Shown one piece after another: positions 6,663 through 14,309 of a stretch of 14,476 bases of DNA. The number at the start of each line of letters is the position of its first letter. The first letter of the stretch is position 1. Under the pieces are notes generated by a model. That model made no database searches, was not told the DNA's origin, and was given only the letters and a program-made list of their open reading frames with translations. The translations under genes and the position numbers were made by a program. The stretch is from Gammaproteobacteria bacterium (GTDB lineage Bacteria > Pseudomonadota > Gammaproteobacteria > UWMA-0217): assembly GCA_011330835.1 (NCBI GenBank), contig DRPO01000285.1:1-14476 (forward strand), read 5' to 3'.

Positions 6663-7220
6663 TTACCGGCAAAGCGCGTTGCGCAAGTCTTCACGGGAGG
6701 GTGCGTCGACGCGCCGGGCTTCGATAACGGGAAAGCTGATTCCGGCGACGATGGTCTGCAAGCCGATGCGGGTGGCGGGGGTTTCGCCGGAGTCGCTGGC
6801 CGTCGCGGTTTCATGGAGAGACATGCCATCCAGCCAATAGCCGGGCTGGCTCGCGTCGTCGGGCGAGCGATAGCAGTTTTCTCCGAGGTATTGCTGATCG
6901 ACGAACGTTTGGATGTGTCCGTTGTCGTCGATGGCGAGGTAAGTGTCCACCGGAACGCCGAGCGCCGCGTCGGTTTTACGGTGCAGGTAGACGCCGGCGA
7001 GGCCGTCGCCATTGGCGGCGGTGAGCAGCGCGGCGCGTTGCTTCACGCCGATCGTTTCGCTGGTTCCGGAGTTGATGCTGTTGCCGTTCGTGTTTTCCTG
7101 ATTCGTGGCCGATGGCGGCTTGTCTTCGGCGGCGCGGCGGTGAGCGTCCTTGCACCCGGCGAGTGAGAGCAGCGACAGGCAGGTTGCGAGTAGAAGGCGG
7201 TCAAGTCGCGAACGGGACAT
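6663..7220 (-). CDS. Lipoprotein of unknown function
   Basis: A 185-residue protein with a clear lipoprotein signal: basic N-terminus (MSRSRLDR), hydrophobic core LLLATCLSLLSL and lipobox LAGC with Cys23 as the lipid site. Residues about 25-60 are a polar, asparagine- and threonine-rich linker. The remainder (about 60-185) is a compact soluble domain including GVYLHRKTDAALGVPVDTY and DDNGHIQTFVDQQY; I do not recognise a family. The two cysteines after Cys23 (in GENCYRSP and at the C-terminal NALCR) could form a disulfide in the periplasm. No strong ribosome binding site is seen before the ATG at 7220. It stands alone between two gene remnants. Codon structure and the clean signal peptide support a real gene; function unknown. 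Confidence 0.75.
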   Translation of the reverse strand: MSRSRLDRLLLATCLSLLSLAGCKDAHRRAAEDKPPSATNQENTNGNSINSGTSETIGVKQRAALLTAANGDGLAGVYLHRKTDAALGVPVDTYLAIDDNGHIQTFVDQQYLGENCYRSPDDASQPGYWLDGMSLHETATASDSGETPATRIGLQTIVAGISFPVIEARRVDAPSREDLRNALCR

Positions 7221-7345
7221 GCTGGCGTAGAATGAGTCGTGGCGGATTTCAGAGCATCCGGGCCGGGATATGGCAAGGCAAGGAACTGGGTCTCAATCCG
7301 CTCTATTGTCGGGGCTGGCGTTTGATGACGCTGGTCAAATCTTGT

Positions 7346-7373
7346 CGCGGGAATGCGGGCTATACTTCCCGCG
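7346..7373. repeat. 8-bp-arm inverted repeat enclosing a -10-like hexamer
   Basis: Arms cgcgggaa (7346-7353) and ttcccgcg (7366-7373) are exact reverse complements around a 12-nt loop. The sequence TATACT (7361-7366) lies across the loop and right arm and resembles a -10 box, but no -35 is found at the right distance. It precedes the chitinase remnant and may be the leftover control region of that gene or a DNA hairpin. The rest of 7221-7400 shows nothing further. Confidence 0.35.
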
Positions 7374-7400
7374 CTCAAGAACATGACCGGAAAGGAATGA

Positions 7401-7661
7401 AAAGCGATCGCCAGCCAGTACTTCGACGCTTCAACGCAAACGGGCCTCGACGGCTTCGAGTACTTCTACGACGAAGCGGCGCAAGCGCCCTATCTCTACA
7501 ACCGGACGACCCGGGAATTCATTACCTTTGACAAGCCTCGCTCCGTCGAGTCAAAAGGGCGATATGTTCTGGAACACCGCCTTGGCGGTCTCTTTTCCCG
7601 GGAGATCGACGCGGACAATGGCGATCTGGTCGACGCCATGAACCGGGGGCTGGCGCGTTAG
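7401..7661 (+). pseudogene. C-terminal remnant of a GH18 chitinase (ChiA-like)
   Basis: An 86-codon open stretch bounded by TGA (7398-7400) and ending at TAG (7659-7661) has no good start codon of its own. It reads YFYDEAAQAPYLYN, then REFITFDKPRSVESKGRYVL, then LGGLFSREIDADNGDLVDAM. This is the last barrel strand region of bacterial GH18 chitinases; Serratia ChiA has GGLFSWEIDADNGDIL here. The Trp that lines the -1 sugar subsite is replaced by Arg (CGG), so even this piece has lost a substrate-binding residue. The catalytic DxxDxDxE segment and the entire N-terminal part are absent from the window. I interpret it as a dead gene fragment. Confidence 0.85.
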
Positions 7662-8212
7662 CGGGAGGGAGGGGAGCGCCGGCGTCCCTGCCGGCAGAGG
7701 GCGCCTGGTATTTCATCGGGATCCAACGCCCCCCTTGCGGGGAGGATGCGGTGGGCGTTTCACTCCGTCACCGAACCCCGTTCGTCATTCCGGCCCGCCT
7801 CGTCATTCTCGCGAAAGCGGGAATCCAGCGCCTCGTTCTGGATTCCGGGTCTTCGCTCCACTCAGCCAGGAATGGCGGATGGGGGCGGGGCGGATGAAGG
7901 GGAGGGAGAGCACGACGGCTTGGCCCGAGTTTCTCGCCAGACGCGCGGATTCTCTTTCTTCGGAGAGATAAGCCGTGTCCCGCGCGGAATCGCGTGGTCG
8001 TCGTCGGAGGGACCTGACGCTCTGTCGCGGTTCTCCAGGACGCCGCCGGTTGTCAGGGATATCATGGCCGGCTGTTCATGCAGCAATACATTGGCCTCGA
8101 TGTTACCAACCGAATCTCACTCAAAGCCTTGCGCGGACTCTGGATCAAGATCGCCGCGCGGGTCTTTCGTCGTCGGTATTTGGGTGGTTTTCATGCGGCG
8201 TTCCTCTGATTC
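7662..8212. other. 550-nt gap upstream of the flippase operon
   Basis: Apart from the hairpin repeat at 7783-7850 I see no gene I can support. A 6-bp GC hairpin (7678-7695, gccggc arms) lies just after the chitinase remnant but has no T-run. A 43-codon open stretch at 8078-8209 begins MQQYIGLDV and is rich in Arg near its end; I do not recognise it. No convincing promoter was found, though the operon beginning at 8213 must be transcribed from here or further upstream. Confidence 0.4.
7783..7850. repeat. Third copy of the hairpin repeat with flanking half copies
   Basis: A full copy at 7801-7828 matches the 2392-2419 copy at 23 of 28 positions, in the same orientation. A half copy (7783-7794) precedes it and a reversed, degenerate half (7838-7850) follows. 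The stem (7805-7812 with 7817-7824) and GAAA loop are kept. Two of the stem base pairs differ between copies by compensating changes on both sides, which supports a selected hairpin. The element resembles the widespread ATTCCC...GGGAAT repeats (dRS3-like) of proteobacteria. Confidence 0.8.
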
Positions 8213-9502
8213 GTGAGCTTCCGGTTTCCGCGATGGCTGGCCTGGCGGCCCGGGCGTCTGGCCAGGAATACGGTCTTGATGACTGGGGGCATGGGCGTTC
8301 GGATGGGCGGTCAGGTGCTGGTGTTCCTGGTCGTCGCCCGGGCGCTGGGCGTGGAGGGCTATGGGGCGTACGCCGCCGTGCTGTCGCTGGCCTCGGTCTT
8401 TGGCGGGTTGGCGGGGTTCGGAGTCAATGCGCTGCTGGTGCGGGATGTCGCGCGCGGGCAGTTCGACTTCAACGAAGCCTGGGGACGGGCGCTGGCGGGT
8501 TTCTGGGTGTCCATTCCGCCGCTGTTGCTGGCCTACCTGGGGCTGGCGCGGCTGGCGTTGCCCGAGGCGGTCTCCTGGCCGCCCGTCATTGCGATCGGGC
8601 TGGCGGAGGTGGTGATGGCGCCTTTACTGTTCGCCGCCGTTTCCGCTTTCCAGGCGCACGAGCGAATGGACCGGGCGGCCTGGATGGTGGTGGTTCCGGT
8701 TGTCCCTCGCGTACTGGCGGCGCTGGCGCTGGCGGTGCTGGGTCAGGCGATGTCGCCCGCGTGGCGGTTGCCGATATGGTCCTTGCTGTACGCGGGGGCG
8801 GCGTTGCTGGCGACGGGATACGCCTTCGCGCGGGTGCGCGCCGAATTGGGGCGGGCCAGCGCCTTGCCGTGGTCGCTGGCGCCGTCGCTGTGGCGCGAAG
8901 GCTATGCGTTTTCCATTGGCGGGATGGCGCTCAAGCTTTATTCGGAGATCGACAAGACCATGCTGGCGCGGTTGGCTTCGCTCGAAGCGGCTGGCGTCTA
9001 TTCGGCGGGCTATCGGGCGGTGGATATGGCGAATGTGCCGATGCGCGCCCTGCTGTCTTCGGCCATGCCCCGGTTTTTTCGCGCCGGCGCGGATGGTCAT
9101 CGTCATGCGCTCGGTTATGCGTTGCGGGTCGCGCCGGCGCCGATGGTTTATGCCGCCGGCATTGGCGTGGCGATGTATTGGGCGGCCGATCTTCTGCCCT
9201 GGCTTCTGGGAGAGGCGTATCGGGAGTCTGCTGTCGCGGTGCGCTACCTGGCCTTCCTGCCGCTGGCCGCCGCGCCCCGGATGCTGCTGCAATCGGCGCT
9301 CGGCGGGAGTGGAAGACAAGGGGTCGCGGTCAGCATTCTGGTGATGGGCGCGGCGGCGAATATTCTGCTCAACCTGTGGCTCATGCCGCTGTGGGGTTGG
9401 CGCGGCGCGCTGACGGCGACCTATGCCGTCGAACTGATGATGATGGCGGCCATGACCGCCGGCGTGTGGATCAGCGGGAGGACGAGGTATAGCGATGTCT
9501 GA
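8213..9502 (+). CDS. Wzx-type polysaccharide flippase
   Basis: A 429-residue integral membrane protein with about 12 hydrophobic segments, of the oligosaccharide/lipid flippase (MOP superfamily) type. It would move undecaprenyl-linked oligosaccharide from the cytoplasmic to the periplasmic face. The N-terminus RLARNTVLMTGGMGVRMGGQ followed by VLVFLVVARALGVEGYGAYA (residues 16-55) is characteristic, as is the mid-protein MALKLYSEIDKTMLARL region. The GTG at 8213 is the earliest possible start, since TGA at 8207-8209 is in the same frame; it lacks a clear ribosome binding site. The length is typical. The gene overlaps the following glycosyltransferase by 8 bp. The substrate is presumably made by the four downstream transferases. 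Confidence 0.88.
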   Translation: MSFRFPRWLAWRPGRLARNTVLMTGGMGVRMGGQVLVFLVVARALGVEGYGAYAAVLSLASVFGGLAGFGVNALLVRDVARGQFDFNEAWGRALAGFWVSIPPLLLAYLGLARLALPEAVSWPPVIAIGLAEVVMAPLLFAAVSAFQAHERMDRAAWMVVVPVVPRVLAALALAVLGQAMSPAWRLPIWSLLYAGAALLATGYAFARVRAELGRASALPWSLAPSLWREGYAFSIGGMALKLYSEIDKTMLARLASLEAAGVYSAGYRAVDMANVPMRALLSSAMPRFFRAGADGHRHALGYALRVAPAPMVYAAGIGVAMYWAADLLPWLLGEAYRESAVAVRYLAFLPLAAAPRMLLQSALGGSGRQGVAVSILVMGAAANILLNLWLMPLWGWRGALTATYAVELMMMAAMTAGVWISGRTRYSDV

Positions 9503-10589
9503 ACGGATTGTCTTGTTGTCGCCCAATCTCGACGCGGGCGGCGCGGAGCGGGTCATGTTGAACCTGATGCGGGCCTTCGTGGCTCGCGGTTTCGCCGTGG
9601 AGCTTTTGCTGATGCGTCGAACGGGCGTGTTGCTGCCGGAAGTCCCGGAGGCGGTGCGGGTGATCGATCTGGATTGCCGCAAACCCCGGCAACTGATTCG
9701 GACGTTGCGCCGTTATCTGCGACGGACGCGCCCGACCGCGCTGATCACCGCCCATTCTTCGCTCAACTGGGCGGCTTGTCTGGCGGTTCGGCTGTCGGGT
9801 TCCGACGTCCGCTGTCTCGTGCGCGAGGAGAGCACGCTATCGGTGTCGCTGGCGGCTCTGGGGTGGACCACGCGCTGGCTTCGCCCCCGCCTGTTGCGCT
9901 GGTTCTGCGGGGGATATCCCCACATCTCGGTATCGAAGGGGGCGGCCGCCAATTATGTCGCCACCGTTGGTTTGCCTGCCTCAAATGTCTCCGTTGTCTA
10001 CAATCCCGTGCTCGACAAGACGCTGACGGAAAAATTCACCGAACCGGCGCCACATGCCTGGTTCGGAGACAGTATCCCCGTTGTTCTCGCCGTTGGACGT
10101 CTCTGTCATGCAAAGGGTTTCGATGTTTTGCTGGATGCATTTTCACGACTGGTCGCAAAAACACCCGCCCGGCTCCTGATTCTTGGCGAGGGTTTTGAAC
10201 GGAAAAATCTGACCTTGCGAATCAGTCGGTTGGGGTTGGATGGGCAGGTGGATATGCCGGGTTTTGTGGCCAATCCCTGGGCGTATATGAGATCGGCGAG
10301 CCTTTTTGTGCTGTCTTCCCGATGGGAAGGCTTGGGCAATGTGGTGGTCGAAGCGCTGGCCTGCGGCGCGCCCGTCGTCGCCACCGACTGTCCGCATGGG
10401 CCGCGAGAAATCCTCGACGGGGGGCGTTTCGGCTTGCTGACGCCGCCGGAAGATCCCGAGGCGCTGGCGGATGCCATGCAGGCGTCCCTGACGGGCCAGG
10501 CGCCCAGAGAAGATCCCACCGACTGGCTTCGTCAGTTCGGGGTCGCCGAGGCGGCGCGTCGTCATCTCGAATTGCTGGAGCTTGCCTGA
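9495..10589 (+). CDS. GT4-type glycosyltransferase
   Basis: A 364-residue GT-B enzyme beginning RIVLLSPNLDAGGAERVMLN, the acceptor-side glycine loop of GT4. The donor domain starts near residue 195 (VVLAVGRLCHAKGF), and the EX7E motif is E278/E286 in SRWEGLGNVVVEALACG, followed by VATDCPHGP. It is a clear paralog of the two transferases at the left end of the window, sharing SRWEG, TDCP and the domain spacing. A strong purine-rich ribosome binding site (GGGAGGACGAGG, 9476-9487) precedes the ATG at 9495, inside the flippase 3' end. It probably acts on the lipid-linked precursor that the flippase exports. Specificity unknown. Confidence 0.92.
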   Translation: MSERIVLLSPNLDAGGAERVMLNLMRAFVARGFAVELLLMRRTGVLLPEVPEAVRVIDLDCRKPRQLIRTLRRYLRRTRPTALITAHSSLNWAACLAVRLSGSDVRCLVREESTLSVSLAALGWTTRWLRPRLLRWFCGGYPHISVSKGAAANYVATVGLPASNVSVVYNPVLDKTLTEKFTEPAPHAWFGDSIPVVLAVGRLCHAKGFDVLLDAFSRLVAKTPARLLILGEGFERKNLTLRISRLGLDGQVDMPGFVANPWAYMRSASLFVLSSRWEGLGNVVVEALACGAPVVATDCPHGPREILDGGRFGLLTPPEDPEALADAMQASLTGQAPREDPTDWLRQFGVAEAARRHLELLELA

Positions 10590-10591
10590 GC

Positions 10592-11701
10592 ATGGAGGGC
10601 GCGCCGCACATCGGCATCGACGCCTGTCCGTTGCGCGGCAGGCTGACCGGGATTGGTCGTTACGCCTGGGAAATCTGCCGGGAACTGGACCGCCTGATGC
10701 CGGAAGCCGTTTTTTCGCTCTATTCGCCGCGACCCTTGTCCCTGGACTTGCCCTCATCGCGCTGGCGGACGCGGATCGGCGGCGCGCCGCTGGCGCGTTT
10801 TGCTTCTTCCTATGGCTGGCTCCGATGGGCGGCGCCCCGGATGGCGGCGCGGGATGGCGTGACGATATTCTGGTCGCCGCGCACGCTGTTGCCCGCTGGA
10901 TCGCGCGATTTCGCCACCGTAGCGACAGCCCATGACCTCAATTTTCGCCTCTATCCCCGTTCCATGCCGCGCGTCACGCGGCTGGCGCAGCGTCTCTGGT
11001 ACGCGCGGGACTTGCGACGCGCCGATGCCGTGGTCGCCAATTCCCGGGGCACCGCCCGCCGGCTGAAAAGTCTGCTGGACATCGAGGTCGACGCCGTGGC
11101 CCGCCCTGGCGTATCGCTGTGTTTTTATCCACGTGAACAGGAAAACATCCGTTCGGTTCTGAAAGAACTCGGCGTCAGGCCGCCTTATTTCCTGGCGGTC
11201 GGCACGCTGGAGCCGCGCAAGAACCTGTCCACCCTGATCGACGCGTGGCTATCGCTGCGCGCGCGCGGCCTGATGGCGAACCATGGCTTGTTCATCGTGG
11301 GCGGCAAGGGGTGGAAAGATGGCGAGTTGGCGAGAAAGCTGGATGCGGCGCGTGGCCACGGAGTGCGCGCTCTTGGCTCCGTCAGCGACGAGGACCTCGC
11401 TCTGCTCTACAGCGGCGCGACAGCCCTGGTGTTACCGTCGGTCTATGAGGGGTTTGGCATGCCGTTGCAGGAAGCCCGGGCCTGTGGCGCGCGTCTGGTG
11501 GCCAGCGATATTCCGGAACTGCGCGAAGCCGGCGGCGAGGAGGCGATCTACGTTCAGCCCGATGCGGAAGGAATCGCCGAGGGATTGCTGGCCGCGCTGA
11601 CGTCGCCCAGACCCGCTATCGCGCCAGCGCCACAGTGGTCGGAAGCCGCCTCCGTCATGGCTGGGCTGTTTCGCGAACTGGCGAGGAGGGGGGAGCCATG
11701 A
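10592..11701 (+). CDS. GT4-type glycosyltransferase (mannosyltransferase-like)
   Basis: A 369-residue enzyme. The opening IGIDACPLRGRLTGIGRYAW is the pattern of a GT4 subgroup that includes WbaZ/MtfB-type mannosyltransferases. The donor site shows GTLEPRKNL (E207, K210), and the EX7E motif is E286/E294 in SVYEGFGMPLQEARACG. I use the ATG at 10592, two nt after the preceding stop; the frame is open further upstream but lies within the previous gene. The ribosome binding site is GGAG at 10577-10580, somewhat far away. The stop overlaps the next start in ATGA (11698-11701). A mannosyl donor is suggested by subgroup resemblance only. Confidence 0.9.
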   Translation: MEGAPHIGIDACPLRGRLTGIGRYAWEICRELDRLMPEAVFSLYSPRPLSLDLPSSRWRTRIGGAPLARFASSYGWLRWAAPRMAARDGVTIFWSPRTLLPAGSRDFATVATAHDLNFRLYPRSMPRVTRLAQRLWYARDLRRADAVVANSRGTARRLKSLLDIEVDAVARPGVSLCFYPREQENIRSVLKELGVRPPYFLAVGTLEPRKNLSTLIDAWLSLRARGLMANHGLFIVGGKGWKDGELARKLDAARGHGVRALGSVSDEDLALLYSGATALVLPSVYEGFGMPLQEARACGARLVASDIPELREAGGEEAIYVQPDAEGIAEGLLAALTSPRPAIAPAPQWSEAASVMAGLFRELARRGEP

Positions 11702-12861
11702 ATCCGCGCCCTCGCATACTGTTCATCAACCATTCGGGTGAAATGGGCGGCGCTGAACATTCGCTGCTCGCGCTGGCGCGCAGGCTGCCGGTCGAGGCCC
11801 ACGTGGTGGTTTTTTCCCCAGGGCCATTGATTGAAAGGCTGCGGGAAGCCGGCATTGCTGTCGAACGGCTGGAAGGCGCGGAGCGGCTGATTTCGCTGGG
11901 CGCGGAAACGACCGTGGCGACCCGGTTGCGCGGTCTGTTGTCCCTGCCGGGGCTGCTGTGGCGACTGGTTCGTCGCGCACGCGCCAGCGACCTGGTCTAT
12001 GTCAATACCAAGAAGGCCGTGCTCATCGCGGCGCTGGCCGCCCGTTTGGCCCGACGGCCACTGATCTGGCACCAGCGCGACGCCATGCGGCGACCAGGCG
12101 AGCTGACATGGCGCGACGGACTGTCGGAACGGCTGATCGTCGGGTTGCTCAACGCCAGCGCCTGCCGGATCATCAGCGTCTCCCGCGCCTGCGCGGACGC
12201 CTTCATCGCCGCCGGCGGCCAGTCGTCGCTGCCGGTGGTCGTCCACAACGGGCTGGATGAAAAGCCATCCGGGAATCCATCCCCCCCTCGAAGCAACAAC
12301 GGGCTTCCGGAGGGCGCCCCCTTGCTGGGTTGTTTCGGTCGGCTTACCGAGGGGAAGGGGCAGGCCGATCTGATCGACGCGCTGGCCGAAATTCCCGAAG
12401 CCCACCTCGCGCTGGTGGGTTCGCCGTTGTTTGGCGGCCAGCAAATCGAAAATGATCTGCGCCGGCGCGCCTCCGCGCTCGGCGGACGGATCCATTTTCT
12501 GGGGCATCGCGACGACGCGCCATCCCTGATGAAGACAATGGATGTGGTTGTCCATCCATCCTCCGAATTCGATTCCTGTCCGCGCGTCGTGCTGGAGGCG
12601 CTGCATGCCGGTCGGCCCGTCGTCGCCACCACCGTTGGCGGCGTTCCGGAGTTGATCGAGGACGGCGTGACCGGTCTGCTCGTTCCGCCGAAAAACCCCT
12701 CGTCGCTGGCGGTCGCAATCCGCCGTTTGCTTGCGAACCCCGAAGAAGCGCGTAAACTGGGCGCCGCCGGACAACGACGCGCCCGGGAGCATTTTGCGCT
12801 CGACCGCGTGGTCGCCGACGTGACCCGCGAAATCGATTATTGCCTGAGGCGCGAACAATGA
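11698..12861 (+). CDS. GT4-type glycosyltransferase with Asp in place of first EX7E Glu
   Basis: A 387-residue GT-B enzyme. RILFINHSGEMGGAEHSLLA near the start is the acceptor-side loop; PLLGCFGRLTEGKGQADLID opens the donor domain. The donor motif reads SEFDSCPRVVLEALHAG: Asp292 stands where the first Glu of EX7E is expected and Glu300 is the second, a variant seen in other GT4 members. A very strong ribosome binding site (gaggaggggggag) precedes the ATG at 11698. Both ends are ATGA overlaps with neighbours (11698-11701 and 12858-12861), so translation is coupled. Role as in the neighbours; specificity unknown. Confidence 0.9.
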   Translation: MNPRPRILFINHSGEMGGAEHSLLALARRLPVEAHVVVFSPGPLIERLREAGIAVERLEGAERLISLGAETTVATRLRGLLSLPGLLWRLVRRARASDLVYVNTKKAVLIAALAARLARRPLIWHQRDAMRRPGELTWRDGLSERLIVGLLNASACRIISVSRACADAFIAAGGQSSLPVVVHNGLDEKPSGNPSPPRSNNGLPEGAPLLGCFGRLTEGKGQADLIDALAEIPEAHLALVGSPLFGGQQIENDLRRRASALGGRIHFLGHRDDAPSLMKTMDVVVHPSSEFDSCPRVVLEALHAGRPVVATTVGGVPELIEDGVTGLLVPPKNPSSLAVAIRRLLANPEEARKLGAAGQRRAREHFALDRVVADVTREIDYCLRREQ

Positions 12862-13853
12862 GCCGCCTGCGTATTGTCTCGCCCATCCCTTCCGGGTGCG
12901 GCGCGTATGCGTTACACAAGCAGCTTGAACAATCCCTGGATGGGTATCGGGTTGCGCCCTATAACCCGTGGATGACGCTCTTTCCCCCGGCCTTGCTGTT
13001 GTCTGGCCGGCGCATGGCGGCGGATATTGTCCATACGACGCCGGACTATGCTCCCTTTTTGTCACGCCGGGACACGCCGCTGATTGTGACAATCCATCAC
13101 ACGATGTTGGACGACTTTATTCAGCATTACAGCTCTGCGTTGCAACGACTTCACTATAAAACCGATTTGCGCTGGTGTTCGCAGTGGGCCATGAATCACG
13201 CCGATGTGATCACCGCCGTCAGCCAGTTCAGCGCTGACCTGGCGAAAAAGAGTTTGAACATCCAGAAAGACATTCGAGTCATCAACAACGGCATTGACGC
13301 CAATGTTTTCACCCCCGGCTTCAGCCGAAAAGAAGGACAACGCATACGCGTTCTTTTTACAGGCAATCTGACTCGGCGCAAAGGCGCCCATTGGCTGGAG
13401 CCGATCGCTGAACGCCTCAACGATGGCGTTGAAATTGTCTATACCCAGGGGCTGCGAACCACAAAAACGCGGCTTCCCGAACATCCCAAATTAAGATGCC
13501 TGGGGAATGTGGCCTATCAATCCTTGCCGGATCTCTACCGCCAGGCGGACATTTTTCTGTTCCCGAGCGTTCGCGAGGGGTTTGGGCTGGCTGTCGCGGA
13601 AGCCATGGCCTGCGGTCTGCCCGCTGTCGTCACCAATGGGTCAGCGCTTCCCGAGCTGATCCATCATGGCCAGGGCGGCTATCTTTGCCCGGTTGGAGAC
13701 GTTGACGCCTTCGCGGAAAAGATCAATCAACTGGCGGATTCTCCGGCTCTGCGCCTGACCATGGGCGCCTACAATCGGAACCGCATCGAACAGTCGTTTT
13801 CACTGGAAAAAATGATTGCCGGCTATCGGGATTTGTTCGAATGTACGATCTGA
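12858..13853 (+). CDS. GT4-type glycosyltransferase
   Basis: A 331-residue GT-B enzyme, the last gene of the operon. It starts RLRIVSPIPSGCGAYALHKQ with a shorter N-terminal domain than the others. NADVITAVSQFS-like residues (HADVITAVSQFSADL) and INNGIDANVFTPG mark the domain junction; VLFTGNLTRRKGAHWL opens the donor domain; EX7E is E240/E248 in VREGFGLAVAEAMACG. I use the ATG at 12858 (ATGA overlap with the previous stop) and not the TTG at 12840 inside the previous gene. It belongs to a different GT4 subgroup from its neighbours, and its third-codon positions look less GC-biased by eye. Specificity unknown. Confidence 0.9.
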   Translation: MSRLRIVSPIPSGCGAYALHKQLEQSLDGYRVAPYNPWMTLFPPALLLSGRRMAADIVHTTPDYAPFLSRRDTPLIVTIHHTMLDDFIQHYSSALQRLHYKTDLRWCSQWAMNHADVITAVSQFSADLAKKSLNIQKDIRVINNGIDANVFTPGFSRKEGQRIRVLFTGNLTRRKGAHWLEPIAERLNDGVEIVYTQGLRTTKTRLPEHPKLRCLGNVAYQSLPDLYRQADIFLFPSVREGFGLAVAEAMACGLPAVVTNGSALPELIHHGQGGYLCPVGDVDAFAEKINQLADSPALRLTMGAYNRNRIEQSFSLEKMIAGYRDLFECTI

Positions 13854-13864
13854 CCCCGGTTGGG

Positions 13865-13870
13865 TAAAAT
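13865..13870 (+). promoter_or_regulatory. Possible -10 box for the small lipoprotein gene
   Basis: TAAAAT matches the -10 consensus at five of six positions and lies 12 nt after the last glycosyltransferase stop, 61 nt before the next ATG. The -35 position (tgtacg, 17 nt upstream) matches at only three of six. A weak candidate; the gene could equally be read through from the operon. Confidence 0.3.
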
Positions 13871-13931
13871 CACGCCCGCAACGGATCCGGCAATCGGGTA
13901 AGGCGATTTTTGCAGGAGTCATCAACAGATC

Positions 13932-14309
13932 ATGAAGAAAACACGCGTATTTGTCGCCGCCCTGATTTTTCTCTCCGGATGCGCGACTTCGGGCAAGACC
14001 GGGATGCAGGTCGGATTGGGTAGCGCAACGGGCGCCTACGAGGCGACATTCCAGGACGGTCGGGCCGGTTACGTCATCTGGCGCACCCGCCCGGGCGGTT
14101 GCGCCAGCCGCGCTCTCGCCGTATGTCAAAGCAATCACTTCACCCTCCAAAAACCGGAATCCGTCGATTGGTCGCGCACCGTTCAGGCCAACAAGGCGGA
14201 CTTCGAGCGGCGTCGAGGGAATGGTGAGACCACCTACGCAATTATACCTCTTGCGATTGAGAAAACCCCGTTCAGGGCACGCATCTTTTCGCCGATAGCT
14301 GCGTTGTAA
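13932..14309 (+). CDS. Small lipoprotein of unknown function, 3' end within a repeat element
   Basis: A 125-residue product. The signal MKKTRVFVAALIFLSGC is a textbook lipoprotein leader with lipobox LSGC and Cys17, followed by ATSGKTG. Residues about 24-45 (GMQVGLGSATGAYEATF) are glycine-rich. Two further cysteines (57, 65) may pair in the periplasm. No family is recognised. AGGAG at 13914-13918 is 13 nt from the ATG, rather far. From about Ile104 to the end, the codons lie inside the left arm of the palindromic element at 14243-14407, so the natural C-terminus was probably replaced or extended by insertion of that element. It may be a truncated gene; the leader itself is intact. Confidence 0.7.
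   Translation: MKKTRVFVAALIFLSGCATSGKTGMQVGLGSATGAYEATFQDGRAGYVIWRTRPGGCASRALAVCQSNHFTLQKPESVDWSRTVQANKADFERRRGNGETTYAIIPLAIEKTPFRARIFSPIAAL

Noticed and set aside
7678..7695. GC-rich hairpin after the chitinase remnant as a terminator
   Set aside because: The stem is only 6 bp and no T-run follows on either strand.
8078..8209. Short open stretch beginning MQQYIGLDV, reminiscent of an IS110-type transposase N-terminus
   Set aside because: The residues after the first nine do not follow the transposase pattern, and no ends or partner frame were found; too short to call.
7975..9492. Long plus-strand open frame of about 505 codons over the flippase
   Set aside because: It is a Gly/Arg/Ala-rich shadow frame of the flippase gene, whose membrane protein has clear family motifs.
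11554..13092. Long minus-strand open frame of about 512 codons
   Set aside because: It is antisense to three well-supported glycosyltransferase genes, low-complexity and without motifs; high GC produces such frames.
13891..13911. Weak stem followed by five Ts as a terminator of the glycosyltransferase operon
   Set aside because: The stem is only 5 bp, AT-containing, with a 7-nt loop; not convincing.
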